Shown here piece by piece: positions 27,958 to 37,398 of a DNA stretch of 64,000 nt. How positions within the stretch are numbered: the stretch's first letter is position 1; each line of letters begins with the position of its first letter. Source of the DNA: Brevundimonas vesicularis (GTDB taxonomy: Bacteria > Pseudomonadota > Alphaproteobacteria > Caulobacterales > Caulobacteraceae); contig NZ_JACHLJ010000002.1 in assembly GCF_014204545.1 (NCBI RefSeq), forward strand, positions 310,001 to 374,000, read 5' to 3'. The notes under the pieces were generated by a model. The model was not told where the DNA came from and ran no database searches. It was given only the letters and a program-made list of their open reading frames with translations. A program made the translations under genes and the position numbers.

Positions 27958-29010
27958 ATGACACTGGCCGAAACCACCCTGCTCGAAGACCCCGACTGTC
28001 GCCGCGCGACAGCCCCTACCCCTGTCCGCGAACCGACGCGTGAGCGCGGCGGCGCCCGCGACGTCATCGTTCCCATTCCCGCCGACTTCCGCCTCGCCTC
28101 GGGCGAAAAGCTGAACCAGCCCAATATCGTCGGACGCCTGCATGGCCGGATCGGCGCCCCTGTCGTCGTGGTCGCCGGCGGCATCTCGGCCGGACGCTTC
28201 GTCCACCGAACGGAGACCAACGGCCTGGGCTGGTGGTCCGGCGCCGTTTCGGTGCGCGGACCCATCGATCTGAGCCGGCTTCAGGTCCTGGCCGTCGATT
28301 TCGCCCCCGGCGCCGAGTTCCTGGACAAGGCCGTCACCATCACCACTCAGGACCAGGCGCGCCTGCTGGCCCTGGTGCTGAACCATCTGAAGATCGAGCG
28401 TGTCGCCGCCTTCGTCGGCTGCTCGTACGGCGGCATGGTCGGCCTGGCCTTCGCCGAACTGTTCCCCGACTGGGCCGAGCAGCTGATCATCGTGTCGGCC
28501 GCCCACCGCGCCCATCCCCAGGCGACCGCCTGGCGCGGCATCCAGCGCCGCATCCTGCAGTTCGCCGTCGCCGCCGGCCGTCCCGAGGAAGGCGTGGCCC
28601 TGGCGCGCGAACTGGCCATGACCACCTATCGCACGGCCGAGGAGTTCGACGGACGGTTCGACACCACTGCGCCCGCGGCTGTCGGCGGCGCCTATCCCGT
28701 CTGCGACTATCTGACGGCGCGGGGCCAAGCCTACCGGACCCACACCACCCCGGCCCGCTGGCTGTCGATGTCCGATTCTCTTGATCGCCACAGCGTGACG
28801 CCCGAGGCCATCACGACCCCCATCACCCTGATCGGCTTCACCTCCGACCGGCTTGTGCCGATCGACGACATCCGCGAGCTGGCCGCGCGGTTGCCGACCC
28901 TGTGGCGCTTCGTCGAGGCGCCCTCTCTGTATGGTCACGACGCCTTTCTGAAGGAGGACGCCTTCGTCGGCGACATCCTCCGCGCCGCCTTGAAGGATAT
29001 CAAAGCATGA
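27958..29010 (+). CDS. metX: Homoserine O-acyltransferase, MetX family
   Basis: A 350-residue alpha/beta-hydrolase-fold enzyme of the MetX family that activates homoserine for methionine synthesis. The nucleophile elbow is VGCSYGGMVGL with Ser156; the catalytic Asp/His lie in the C-terminal FTSDRLVPIDDIREL and YGHDAFL segments. MetX enzymes use acetyl- or succinyl-CoA; the sequence alone does not settle which. The ATG at 27958 is the only start downstream of the riboswitch hairpin. The stop overlaps the metB start (ATGA), so the two are coupled. Confidence 0.93.
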   Translation: MTLAETTLLEDPDCRRATAPTPVREPTRERGGARDVIVPIPADFRLASGEKLNQPNIVGRLHGRIGAPVVVVAGGISAGRFVHRTETNGLGWWSGAVSVRGPIDLSRLQVLAVDFAPGAEFLDKAVTITTQDQARLLALVLNHLKIERVAAFVGCSYGGMVGLAFAELFPDWAEQLIIVSAAHRAHPQATAWRGIQRRILQFAVAAGRPEEGVALARELAMTTYRTAEEFDGRFDTTAPAAVGGAYPVCDYLTARGQAYRTHTTPARWLSMSDSLDRHSVTPEAITTPITLIGFTSDRLVPIDDIRELAARLPTLWRFVEAPSLYGHDAFLKEDAFVGDILRAALKDIKA

Positions 29011-30188
29011 CCGCCCGTCCCGCTAATCCGCACACCATCGCCGCCCGCACGGGCGTGGATACGGACACGGCCCACGGCGCGGTCATGCCGCCACTGTATC
29101 TGTCGTCCAACTATTCCTTCGCCGGCTTCGATCAGAAGCGGAAGTACGACTATAGCCGTTCGGGCAATCCGACCCGCGACGTGCTGGCCGAGACCCTGAC
29201 CGAGCTGGAGGGCGGGGCCGGCTGCGTCATCACCGCCACCGGAATGGCGGCGGTCGACCTGCCCCTGACCCTGCTGGAGCCGGGCGACCTGCTGATCGCG
29301 CCGCACGACTGTTACGGCGGCACCTGTCGCCTGCTGAACGCCCGCGCGAAAAAGGGGCATTTCGAACTGCTGCTGGTCGACCAGGGTGATCCCGTCGCCT
29401 TCGAGGCCGCCCTGGCCCTGAAGCCCAAGCTGGTTCTGGTCGAGACCCCGTCCAACCCGCTGCTGCGTCTGGTGGACGTCGCCGACATCTGCACCCGCGC
29501 ACACGCGGCGGGCGCCAAGGTCGTGTGCGACAACACCTTCCTGTCGCCGGCGCTGCAGAACCCGATCAAGCTGGGCGCCGACTTCGTGGTCCACTCGACG
29601 ACCAAGTTCATCAACGGCCATTCGGATGTGGTCGGCGGCGCCGTCATCTCGGCCGACGCCGAGGATCACCAGACCCTGGCCTGGTGGGCCAACTGCACCG
29701 GCGTGACCGGCTCGCCCTTCGACGCCTATCTGACCCTGCGCGGCGTGCGCACCCTGTTCGCGCGCATCGAGCGGCAACAGGCCACGGCCGGCAAGATCGC
29801 CGAAAAGCTGGCCGCCCACCCGGCGGTCAAGGCCGTCCACTATCCGGGCCTGAAGTCCCACCCCAACCACGCCCTGGTCGCCGCCCAGCAGGCCGGCCCC
29901 GGCGCCATGCTCAGCTTCGAACTGCAAGGCGGCACGGACGCCGTGCGCGATCTGGTCGAGACCTTGGAGATCTTCACCCTGGCGGAATCGCTGGGCGGCG
30001 TCGAAAGCCTGATCGCCCACCCCGCCACCATGACCCACGCCGCCATGACGCCGGAACAGCGCGCGACGGCCGGCATTGGCGACGGCCTGGTGCGCCTGTC
30101 GGTGGGTCTGGAACATGTCGAGGATCTGATCGCCGACCTGTTCCCGGCGCTGGACGCCCTCGTGCCCGCAACCGCCGCGGCGGCGTAA
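29007..30188 (+). CDS. metB: Cystathionine gamma-synthase family PLP enzyme
   Basis: A 393-residue Cys/Met-metabolism PLP enzyme. Lys200 in HSTTKFINGHSDVVGG is the PLP lysine. YDYSRSGNPTRDVLAETLTELEGG and LIAPHDCYGGTCRLL are typical of MetB. AESLGGVESLIAHPATMTHAAM near the C-terminus is the substrate-carboxylate region. Together with MetX it makes cystathionine (or directly homocysteine if it acts as MetZ); MetB is preferred because the DYSRSGNPTR region and the length fit. Translational coupling to metX and the upstream SAM riboswitch place it under methionine control. Confidence 0.9.
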   Translation: MTARPANPHTIAARTGVDTDTAHGAVMPPLYLSSNYSFAGFDQKRKYDYSRSGNPTRDVLAETLTELEGGAGCVITATGMAAVDLPLTLLEPGDLLIAPHDCYGGTCRLLNARAKKGHFELLLVDQGDPVAFEAALALKPKLVLVETPSNPLLRLVDVADICTRAHAAGAKVVCDNTFLSPALQNPIKLGADFVVHSTTKFINGHSDVVGGAVISADAEDHQTLAWWANCTGVTGSPFDAYLTLRGVRTLFARIERQQATAGKIAEKLAAHPAVKAVHYPGLKSHPNHALVAAQQAGPGAMLSFELQGGTDAVRDLVETLEIFTLAESLGGVESLIAHPATMTHAAMTPEQRATAGIGDGLVRLSVGLEHVEDLIADLFPALDALVPATAAAA

Positions 30189-30240
30189 CTTTTTGCTTGC
30201 AGGAGGAGCCGAACCGGGGCAAATGCGCCGCCCCGGCCGC

Positions 30241-30315
30241 GGTCCCTTCGTCTATCGGTTAGGACGTCAGGTTTTCAACCTGAAAAGAGGGGTTCGACTC
30301 CCCTAGGGACTGCCA
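30241..30315 (+). tRNA. tRNA-Glu (anticodon TTC)
   Basis: A 75-base cloverleaf including an encoded CCA. Acceptor arms are GGTCCCT and AGGGACT (first pair G-T). The anticodon arm is TCAGG-TTTTCAA-CCTGA with anticodon TTC. The T arm is AGGGG-TTCGACT-CCCCT, directly before the acceptor 3' strand. All arms pair as expected. Confidence 0.97.
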
Positions 30316-30456
30316 CCGGCGGCGCCTTTGCAGCGCCCTACCCGACCATCGTCGAGCGAACGCTCCGATCCCGGATTAAGATTTCGGTAACTATTTTGTC
30401 CGGAAACGGGCAGTAAGTCTTTCGATTCACGGACTTTTTTCGGACGCAGTCAGGAA

Positions 30457-30490
30457 CTATCCACAGGGACTGTGGTTAACCCCTCGTTAG
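30457..30490 (+). promoter_or_regulatory. CtrA-like box beside a DnaA-box-like sequence
   Basis: TTAA-N7-TTAG (30476-30490) is one base from the Caulobacterales CtrA consensus TTAA-N7-TTAA. Just upstream, CTATCCACA (30457-30465) is one base from a DnaA box. A weaker TTAA-N7-GTAA lies at 30376-30390. They precede the small gene at 30532. Short motifs like these can occur by chance. Confidence 0.35.
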
Positions 30491-30531
30491 CTCGGCGCAG
30501 AAGCGCCTCTCCCTCCTGCACCGAGATCCTC

Positions 30532-30798
30532 ATGTTTATCGCCATCGCCCGCCCGGCGGTGGAGCCCAAAGGCCCCGACGCCGTCGCCGTCCCCGGCTCT
30601 CCCGCCATCGCCGAACTGTCGCCCCGCGCCCTGCATGCGCGCCTTCTCCAGAACGCCGCCCTGCGCCGCCTGCGCGGGCTTGAGCGCCGCAGGGAGCAGC
30701 GTCTCGATGACGCCGACTATTGGCTGCATGCCGCACCGATCGCCGTCCGGAAAGCCAGCGCCCTGCGCGAAGAGCGGAGTTTCTCGCCGATCCCCTGA
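30532..30798 (+). CDS. Small hypothetical protein, Arg/Leu-rich
   Basis: An 88-residue frame from ATG 30532. The N-terminal third is Ala/Pro-rich; the rest is helical and strongly basic (LHARLLQNAALRRLRGLERRREQRLDD). No family is recognised. The gene fills the space between tRNA-Glu and galE and has CtrA-like boxes upstream. No good ribosome binding site is visible before the ATG, and an antisense frame of similar length exists, so it may not be real. Confidence 0.45.
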   Translation: MFIAIARPAVEPKGPDAVAVPGSPAIAELSPRALHARLLQNAALRRLRGLERRREQRLDDADYWLHAAPIAVRKASALREERSFSPIP

Positions 30799-30876
30799 CA
30801 GTCGCTGCACATCCCTGAATATCCACGACGGTGATTTGGGGTTGATTTACCAACCCTCGGTATCCGACAAGAGCGG

Positions 30877-32046
30877 ATGGGCGAAGTCGGATCGGCGCTG
30901 ACATCTGCGAAGGCGATCCTGGTTACAGGCGGCGCGGGCTATATCGGCGCCCATGTGTGCGAGGCCTTGGCGGCCGCCGGCTATCGGCCCGTCACCTATG
31001 ACAATCTGTCGACTGGCCGTCGCCGGTTTGTGCGCTGGGGGCCGCTGGTCGAGGGGGATGTCTGGGACGCGGACAAGGTGCGCCACACCCTGGTCGCCCA
31101 CGACATCTGTGCCGTCATGCATTTCGCCGGCTCGTCCGTGGTCCCTGAATCGGTGCGCGCGCCGCTGGACTACTACCGCAACAATGTCGGCGGTCTGTTC
31201 GGCCTGTTGGGCGGGATGCGGGAAGCGGGCGTGAACCGGCTGGTCTTTTCCAGCACGTGCGCCGTCTATGGCGATCCCGGCGACGATCCGATCACCGAGG
31301 CGACGCCGCTGGCGCCCGTCACCCCCTATGGCCGCTCCAAACTGGGCTGCGAACAGATCCTGTCGGACGCCAGCGCCGCGCACGGGCTGAATGTGATCGC
31401 GCTGCGTTATTTCAACGCCAGCGGCGCCTCGGCGTCAGGCCTGATCGGCGAAGATCGGCCAGTCGAGACCCATCTGATCCCGCGCGCCATGATGGCCTTA
31501 CGCGGCCAGATCGACGACTTCGCCGTTCATGGGACCGATTATCCGACGCCCGACGGCACGGCGGTGCGCGACTATGTCCACGTCTGCGACCTGGCTCGCG
31601 GCCATTTCGCCGCCCTGACGCAGTTGCTCGGCGACCGACGCGGCTTTCTCGCCTGTAATCTTGGGGCGGGTCGCGGCCATTCGGTGCGGCAGGTGCTTGA
31701 GGCTATCACGAACCATAGCGGCCTCCGCCTGCCCGACGTGGCCGGAGCACGTCGCGCGGGCGACCCGCCGCACCTAGTGTCGGACATCACCCTGGCGCGT
31801 CAGGCGCTGGGCTTTGAGCCACGCCAGTCGGACCTGGCCTCCATCGTCGCCAGCGCCTGGGCTTGGCACACCCGGCTCAGCGCAGTTCGGGCATCCGGCG
31901 GCGCAGCGAGGCTTTCAGCTTTTCGAACTTCTGCCCCGCCGACTTGGGCCTTACCCGCCGACGCAGCTCCAGCCCGCCACCCCACAGCGCATGGACCGGC
32001 GCTTCAAGATGCGGATGGCGATCATGCTGATGGACGATGGGGCTGA
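30877..32046 (+). CDS. galE: UDP-glucose 4-epimerase with extended C-terminus
   Basis: A short-chain dehydrogenase-like epimerase. The NAD-binding motif is VTGGAGYIGAHV, the catalytic pair is in YGRSK with Tyr near residue 151, and FSSTCAVYG holds the catalytic Ser/Thr. Other GalE blocks are DNLSTGRRRFV, LRYFNASGA and RDYVHVCDLA. Homology ends at about residue 335 (ASAWAWHTRL). The remaining 55 residues are low-complexity Ala/Pro/Arg and lie antisense to the convergent gene at 31877-32821, giving a 170-base overlap. The native stop seems lost or displaced. The enzyme supplies UDP-galactose for surface sugars. Confidence 0.9.
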   Translation: MGEVGSALTSAKAILVTGGAGYIGAHVCEALAAAGYRPVTYDNLSTGRRRFVRWGPLVEGDVWDADKVRHTLVAHDICAVMHFAGSSVVPESVRAPLDYYRNNVGGLFGLLGGMREAGVNRLVFSSTCAVYGDPGDDPITEATPLAPVTPYGRSKLGCEQILSDASAAHGLNVIALRYFNASGASASGLIGEDRPVETHLIPRAMMALRGQIDDFAVHGTDYPTPDGTAVRDYVHVCDLARGHFAALTQLLGDRRGFLACNLGAGRGHSVRQVLEAITNHSGLRLPDVAGARRAGDPPHLVSDITLARQALGFEPRQSDLASIVASAWAWHTRLSAVRASGGAARLSAFRTSAPPTWALPADAAPARHPTAHGPALQDADGDHADGRWG

Positions 32047-32821
32047 CGCTGGCGTCGGGATTGACGACCTTGCCCCCTTCAAACCTCAGCATCTTGCCGG
32101 GCGTCAGGCCCAGCGTCGCCACGCGACCATAGTTGGGCCGCACGGTCATCGCCGTCAGACCCTGATGGATCGCCAGGTTGAAGGCCGCCTGATCGGCGCC
32201 GAACGCCCCGCCGATCTCGGATCGCGGCGTCGCCGCCAGCGACAGGATCAGTCGCGACAGGCGCGAGACGTCGGCACGCGGCCCGACGAGGGTGCCGACG
32301 CACAGACAGGCCTTGTCGGCGATCTGCCGCGCCTGCGCCTCGCCGAACAGGGCGCGTAGATACTTCATGTTGAAGGCATGATCGGCCAGCGGCGTCTCGG
32401 CTTCGACATAGGCCTCAAGACCCTCGGGCGCCGGATCGAAGGGCGTCGCCTGAAAGATCACGTCGCGCACGTCGCAGGCCAGGGCGGCGCCGGGTCGGTC
32501 GCCCAGCAAACCAGCGAAGGCCACGAACCGCTGCATCACCGGATGCGGCGCCCATCCGCGCCAGACCGGCGCATCGACGGCGGTCACCCGATGCTGGGCC
32601 AGAAAGGCGCGCATATCCGGTTCGGCGTCGACCACGAGGGCCACAGGGCCCTCGAACACAGCCCGCAGCGACAGGACGAAAGGCGCGATGTCGGCCGCGT
32701 CGTATCCGGTCGCATAGCCGACGACGACATCGCCGTCCGGCAAGGGCGTAAACCGGTGACCGACATCGAACGCCTCGGCCAGCCAGTCCAGATAGTCCGA
32801 CCGAACCGCCCCCTGCTTCAT
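31877..32821 (-). CDS. Putative GT-A-fold glycosyltransferase
   Basis: This 314-residue protein has a nucleotide-sugar-transferase-like layout: an N-terminal alternating strand region (DVVVGYATGYDAADIAPFVLSLRAVF, then VALVVDAE), a DxD-like motif at residues 116-120 (CDVRDVIFQ), a GAFGADQAAFNLAIH helix, and a basic C-terminus. The D-x-R-D-x-x-F-Q pattern recurs in uncharacterised bacterial and eukaryotic glycosyltransferase-like proteins. No substrate can be named. It starts four bases after carA on the same strand and is likely in its transcript. Its 3' end is overlapped by galE on the other strand. Confidence 0.65.
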   Translation of the reverse strand: MKQGAVRSDYLDWLAEAFDVGHRFTPLPDGDVVVGYATGYDAADIAPFVLSLRAVFEGPVALVVDAEPDMRAFLAQHRVTAVDAPVWRGWAPHPVMQRFVAFAGLLGDRPGAALACDVRDVIFQATPFDPAPEGLEAYVEAETPLADHAFNMKYLRALFGEAQARQIADKACLCVGTLVGPRADVSRLSRLILSLAATPRSEIGGAFGADQAAFNLAIHQGLTAMTVRPNYGRVATLGLTPGKMLRFEGGKVVNPDASVSPIVHQHDRHPHLEAPVHALWGGGLELRRRVRPKSAGQKFEKLKASLRRRMPELR

Positions 32822-32825
32822 GGCC

Positions 32826-33986
32826 TCAGCGCGCGCCCATCAGATCGGCGAACCGGTCGAACAGATACAGGCTGTCGGTCGGCCCGGGCGAGGCCTCGGG
32901 GTGGTGCTGGACGCTGAAGATCGGCTTGTCCTTGACGGCGATGCCGCAGTTGGTGCCGTCGAACAGGCTGACGTGGGTCTCGGTCACGGCGTCGGGCAGG
33001 CTGTCGCGATCGACGGTGAAGCCGTGGTTCATCGACACGATCTCCACCTTGCCGGTGGTCAGGTCCTTGACCGGATGGTTGGCGCCGTGGTGGCCCTGAA
33101 CCATCTTCACCGTCTTGGCGCCCAGGGCCAGGGCCAGCATCTGGTGGCCCAGGCAGATGCCCATCAGCGGCTTGCCGCTAGCGATCAGCTTCTGGATTTC
33201 AGGCACGGCGTATTCGCCCGTGGCGGCGGGATCACCTGGACCGTTCGACAGCACCACGCCGTCGGGATTGCGGGCCAGAACCTCTTCCGCCGTCGTCGTC
33301 GCCGGGACCACGGTGATGCGTGCGCCGGTCGAGGCCAGGGCGCGCAGGATGTTGCGCTTCACGCCGTAATCAATGACCACCACGTCCTTGCGGCCTTCGG
33401 TCTTGGGGTGGCCTTCCGGCCAGTCCCACAGCCCCTCGTTCCATTCGAACGCCTGCAGGGTCGAGGCGGGCTTGGCCAGATCCAGACCGACCAGCCCGGT
33501 CCAGCCCCTGGCCTGGGCGACCAAGGCCTCCAGGTCGAAGTTTCCGTTCGGGTCGTGCGCGATGACGGCGTGGGGCGCGCCCTTGTCGCGGATGATCTTG
33601 GTCAGGGCGCGGGTGTCGACGCCGGCCAGACCCACGACGCCGCGTCGCTTCATCCAGTCGTCGAAACTGGCGTCCGAGCGATAGTTGGCCGGATCGGTCG
33701 GAACGTCGCGGAAGATGGCGCCGCGCGCCGAGGTGTCGGACCCGCCGCCCATCTGTTCGATGTCTTCGACATTGGTCCCCACATTGCCGACGTGCGGGAA
33801 GGTGAAAGCCAGGATCTGGCTCATGTAGGACGGGTCGGTCAGGATTTCCTGATAGCCGGTCATGGCGGTGTTGAAGACCACCTCGCCCAGGGCCGAGCCG
33901 ACGGCGCCCACGCCGATGCCCTGCAGGATCGTGCCGTCCGCAAGCGCGAGAACGCCGGTGGCGCCCGGAAGAATCTTCGTCGTCAT
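32826..33986 (-). CDS. carA: Carbamoyl-phosphate synthase small chain
   Basis: The 386-residue glutaminase subunit of carbamoyl-phosphate synthase, feeding pyrimidines and arginine. The N-terminal domain has [14 protein letters not shown] and [20 protein letters not shown]. The C-terminal class I amidotransferase triad is Cys in [15 protein letters not shown] and His/Glu in [13 protein letters not shown]. The start at 33986 (MTTKILPG) is chosen over a longer frame because the extra residues are not conserved. carB is not in this window. Confidence 0.96.
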   Translation of the reverse strand: MTTKILPGATGVLALADGTILQGIGVGAVGSALGEVVFNTAMTGYQEILTDPSYMSQILAFTFPHVGNVGTNVEDIEQMGGGSDTSARGAIFRDVPTDPANYRSDASFDDWMKRRGVVGLAGVDTRALTKIIRDKGAPHAVIAHDPNGNFDLEALVAQARGWTGLVGLDLAKPASTLQAFEWNEGLWDWPEGHPKTEGRKDVVVIDYGVKRNILRALASTGARITVVPATTTAEEVLARNPDGVVLSNGPGDPAATGEYAVPEIQKLIASGKPLMGICLGHQMLALALGAKTVKMVQGHHGANHPVKDLTTGKVEIVSMNHGFTVDRDSLPDAVTETHVSLFDGTNCGIAVKDKPIFSVQHHPEASPGPTDSLYLFDRFADLMGAR

Positions 33987-34083
33987 GGGCGCGCTCCTAA
34001 AATCGAATCCGGCCGATACGAAGGCCGAAGGCAAACGGCGGCGTCGTTAAGCCCTGCCGCCTGCCCCGTCAACGTGGCGCGCG

Positions 34084-36411
34084 TCACCGCCCGTCGGTGA
34101 TCGACGCCGGACCGATGAGCTGGAACGTCGCCTTGGCCCCGCCCTGGGCGTGCGGCGCCAGCCAGACGTCGAACAGGCCGGGCTCGATGCGCCAGGTCTC
34201 GTCCGCGCCGATGAAGCCCAGCTGACGGGCGTTCAGGGTGAAGCTCACCCTCGTGCTTTGCCCCGGCTTCAGCGACACCCGCTTGAAGTCCTTCAGCAAT
34301 CGGCCCGGCTGGGTCAGGCTGGCGACCCGGTCGTGGATATAAAGCTGCACCAGTTCCTCGGCCGGATGCGACCCGGTGTTGGTTACGGTCACGGCCAGGT
34401 CCAGCGTGCCGGCCCAGGCCAGCTTGTCGCTTTCCATCTCGACCGGCCCATAGCTGATCGCGCCATAGGTCAGGCCATAGCCGAAGGGATACAGCGCCGT
34501 ATTCGTCGTTTCGCGATAGCGGGCCTTATATTCCTCGCTCGCCAGATCAGGATTGGCCGGGCGGCCGGTGGTCTTGCGGTCGTAGGAATAGGGCTGCTGG
34601 CCCGACTTGTGCGGGAAGCTGACCGGCAGGCGCGCCGACGGGCCGTGATCGCCGAACAGGACGTCGGCGACGGCGTGGCCCATCTGTTCGCCCAGGAACC
34701 AGGTTACGACGATGGCCTGGGCGTTCTTCACATTGCCTTCCAGCGCAAGCGCCCGGCCATTCCTCAGCAGGATGACCATGGGCTTGCCCAGCGCCGCCAT
34801 GGCGTCGACCAGGGCGACCTGCGGCGCGGGCACCACGATCTCGGTGCGCGACTGGGCCTCGCCCGACATATTGGTCGCCTCGCCGATGGCCAGGACGATG
34901 ACCTCAGCGTCGCGGGCGGCGGCGATGGCCTGCTCGATCCCGCCGTCCAACGGCGTCTCGACGCCCGAGCCGCGCGCGATGGTCAGGTTCTGCGGATCGC
35001 TCATGGCCGCGCGGAAGCCCGCCTCCAGCGAAACGCGTCGCTCGGGCGCGCCCCAGATGGTCCACGGCCCCCAGACATTGTCCACGTCGTCGGCGAACGG
35101 GCCGACCAGGGCGATCTTCTGGCTCTTCTTCAGCGGCAGCAGGCCGTCAGCGTTCTTCAGCAGCACGACCGACTTGCGGCCCGCCTCGCGCGACAGTTCG
35201 ACGTGTTCGCGAGACCCGACCACCGCCTTTTCACGCACCGGATCGGTGCCGCGATAGGGGTCGTCGAACAGGCCCAGCGCCGCCTTGGTGTTCAGGACGC
35301 GGCGCACCGCCTCGTCCAGCCGCGCCATCGACACTTCGCCCGAGGCGACCAGGCTGGGCAGATGTTCCAGATAGAGACCCGACACCATCGACACATCGAC
35401 CCCGGCGTTGAAGGCCAGGCGGGCGGCGTCGCGGCCGTCCTCGGCGAAGCCATGGGCCACCAGCTCCTGCTCGGAGGTGTAGTCGGAAACCACGAAGCCC
35501 TCGAAGCCCCATTCGCCGCGCAGGATGTCGGTCAGCAGCTTGCGGCTGCCCGACGCCGGCACGCCGTTGACGTCGTTGAAGGCGCTCATGATCGACAGGG
35601 CGCCGGCGTCCACCGACGCCTTGAACGGCGGCAGGAAGACCCCGCGCAGCGTCTGCTCGCTCATGTCGGTGGTGTTGTACTCGACCCCGCCGACGGCGGC
35701 GGAATAGGCGGCCATGTGTTTGGCGGTGGCCAGGACCGCGTCACGGTCGTCCAGACCCTTTTCGCCCTGGAAGCCGCGCACGCGAGCGGCGGCCAGCAGG
35801 TTGTTCAGCAGAACGTCCTCGCCCGCGCCCTCGACGTTGCGGCCCCAGCGCTGGTCGCGCGCCACGTCCACCATGGGGGCGTAGGTCTGGTGAACCGCCG
35901 ACGCCGCCGTCTCGACCGCCGCGGCCCGCGCCGTGCGCCGCGCCAGTTCGGTGTCGAAGGCCGCCGCCTCGGCCAGAGGCACCGGGAAGATGGTCGACAG
36001 GCCGTGGATCACGTCCGCCGCGAACAGCAGCGGGATCTTGAGCCGGCTCTCCTCCATCGCCACGCGCTGGATGCGACGGCCCGCCTCGGCGCCGATGCCG
36101 TTGAACAGGCTGCCGACCTTGCCTTCGCGGATCAGGGCAGTGACGCGCGCGGGATCGCCCGTGCCGTCCAGCGGGTTCACCGCCGTCGGCATCCAGCGAA
36201 ACGGATCGGCCAGCAGGTTCAGCTGGCCCGCCTTCTCCTCGACCGTCATGGCCGCGATCAGATCCTCGATCTTCTGGCGGTGACGGGCGACGGTGCGGGA
36301 CGCTTGGGCGGAAACAGGCATGGGGAACACTCCGGCGCCCATGAGGGCCAAAAGCCCCAGGCCAGACAAGAAATTTCTACGGGAAGCCGCAGGCTTGAGA
36401 GGTCGCGTCAT
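34084..36411 (-). CDS. bglX: Exported GH3 beta-glucosidase
   Basis: A 775-residue glycoside hydrolase family 3 enzyme. The N-terminus has a Tat motif (SRRNFLSGLGLLALMGAG) and a cleavable region ending PVSAQA, so a folded enzyme is exported to the periplasm. The catalytic nucleophile is Asp in VVSDYTS near residue 309. Substrate-binding motifs include DVIHGLSTIFPVPLA, RDQRWGRNVEGAGED and ATAKHMAAYSA. The C-terminal half holds the GH3 C-domain (KSVVLLKNADGLLPLKK) and a fibronectin-like domain. BglX-type enzymes cleave beta-glucosides; the exact glycan is unknown. It is a single gene preceded by AAAGGAG. Confidence 0.93.
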   Translation of the reverse strand: MTRPLKPAASRRNFLSGLGLLALMGAGVFPMPVSAQASRTVARHRQKIEDLIAAMTVEEKAGQLNLLADPFRWMPTAVNPLDGTGDPARVTALIREGKVGSLFNGIGAEAGRRIQRVAMEESRLKIPLLFAADVIHGLSTIFPVPLAEAAAFDTELARRTARAAAVETAASAVHQTYAPMVDVARDQRWGRNVEGAGEDVLLNNLLAAARVRGFQGEKGLDDRDAVLATAKHMAAYSAAVGGVEYNTTDMSEQTLRGVFLPPFKASVDAGALSIMSAFNDVNGVPASGSRKLLTDILRGEWGFEGFVVSDYTSEQELVAHGFAEDGRDAARLAFNAGVDVSMVSGLYLEHLPSLVASGEVSMARLDEAVRRVLNTKAALGLFDDPYRGTDPVREKAVVGSREHVELSREAGRKSVVLLKNADGLLPLKKSQKIALVGPFADDVDNVWGPWTIWGAPERRVSLEAGFRAAMSDPQNLTIARGSGVETPLDGGIEQAIAAARDAEVIVLAIGEATNMSGEAQSRTEIVVPAPQVALVDAMAALGKPMVILLRNGRALALEGNVKNAQAIVVTWFLGEQMGHAVADVLFGDHGPSARLPVSFPHKSGQQPYSYDRKTTGRPANPDLASEEYKARYRETTNTALYPFGYGLTYGAISYGPVEMESDKLAWAGTLDLAVTVTNTGSHPAEELVQLYIHDRVASLTQPGRLLKDFKRVSLKPGQSTRVSFTLNARQLGFIGADETWRIEPGLFDVWLAPHAQGGAKATFQLIGPASITDGR

Positions 36412-36453
36412 TTAAGCTGGCGCTCCTTTCGGGGGACAATCGAGCAGCGAAGC

Positions 36454-36470
36454 GAGAGGCCTAGCCTCTC
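36454..36470. promoter_or_regulatory. 17-bp perfect palindrome upstream of bglX
   Basis: GAGAGGC-CTA-GCCTCTC lies 43 bases upstream of the bglX start and downstream of the ZIP gene. It may be an operator for bglX. It lacks a T-run in either direction, so it is a poor terminator. Role inferred. Confidence 0.4.
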
Positions 36471-36551
36471 GGCCCCGACGGCTTCAACCCCCGCCTGCCA
36501 TGTAAATCGATGTAACGCCCCGCTGCGCGGTCACGCCGCGTTTCGCCGCCA

Positions 36552-37334
36552 TCATCCCAGGGCGATGTCCAGGAACATCATTCCGACCAGGCCGATCATC
36601 AGACCGATCATCGACCCCTCGCCCTTGGACTTCTCGCGGGTCTCGGGAATGATCTCGGCGGTGACGACATAGATCATGGCCCCCGCCGCCAGGCCCAGAC
36701 CCCAAGGCAGGGCGCCGGGCAAGAGATCGACCACGCTGGCCCCAATCAGCCCGCCGACCGGCTCGACCAGGCCCGAGGCCAGGGCCGCCGCGAACGCCGG
36801 CCAGCGACCGTATCCCAGGGTCGCCATCGCCGCCGATACCGCCAACCCCTCGGGCATGTTCTGGATGCCGATGCCGAGCGCCGTGGACAGCCCTTGATGC
36901 ATGTCGCCGCCGCCGAAGCTGACGCCCACCGCCGCCCCCTCGGGGAAGTTGTGCAGGGTGATGGCGATGATGAACAGCCAGATGCGCCGCGACAGGTCGC
37001 GCGATCCCGCCGGTCCGATGGCCAGCATGTCCACCGGCGCAAACCGGTTCATCACGCCGATCACCGTCGCCCCGATCAGCACCGCCGCCCCCATGACGCC
37101 GGCCGCCGCCGCCTGGCTGGCCCCGCCCGCTTGCAGCACGTCCACGCCCGGAATGATCAGCGAGAAGAAGGAGGCCGCCAGCATGACCCCGGCGGCGAAT
37201 CCCAGCAGGGCGCTCTGGGTCTGCACCCCCGCCTTTCGGAAGAACAGCAGAGGCACGGCGCCCACCGCCGTCATCATGCCCGCCGCCAGACTGCCCAGAC
37301 CGCCGGCGGCGATGGGAGAAAGGGATTCCATCAT
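36552..37334 (-). CDS. ZIP family metal transporter
   Basis: This 260-residue membrane protein has eight predicted helices. The metal-site motifs in helices 4 and 5 are present: [13 protein letters not shown] and [24 protein letters not shown] and the C-terminal [12 protein letters not shown] are also family features. ZIP proteins import zinc and sometimes iron or manganese into the cytoplasm. The start at tandem ATG codons 37334/37331 gives the normal N-terminus; the long upstream frame lies antisense to proB. No zinc-responsive operator was recognised. It is divergent from proB with 64 bases between. Confidence 0.92.
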   Translation of the reverse strand: MMESLSPIAAGGLGSLAAGMMTAVGAVPLLFFRKAGVQTQSALLGFAAGVMLAASFFSLIIPGVDVLQAGGASQAAAAGVMGAAVLIGATVIGVMNRFAPVDMLAIGPAGSRDLSRRIWLFIIAITLHNFPEGAAVGVSFGGGDMHQGLSTALGIGIQNMPEGLAVSAAMATLGYGRWPAFAAALASGLVEPVGGLIGASVVDLLPGALPWGLGLAAGAMIYVVTAEIIPETREKSKGEGSMIGLMIGLVGMMFLDIALG

Positions 37335-37398
37335 CCGTCTGCATTGCGGCGAGACACGGCAAGAGACAAGCCCGAACCGTGGCGTTAGAGAAAGCTTC

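Noticed and set aside
30457..30465. DnaA-box-like CTATCCACA as a replication origin
   Set aside because: A single imperfect box without an AT-rich region or origin-linked genes; not enough for an origin.
34150..36672. 840-codon plus-strand frame antisense to the GH3 gene
   Set aside because: Low-complexity Arg/Gln/Asp translation without motifs; the minus-strand GH3 enzyme is complete.
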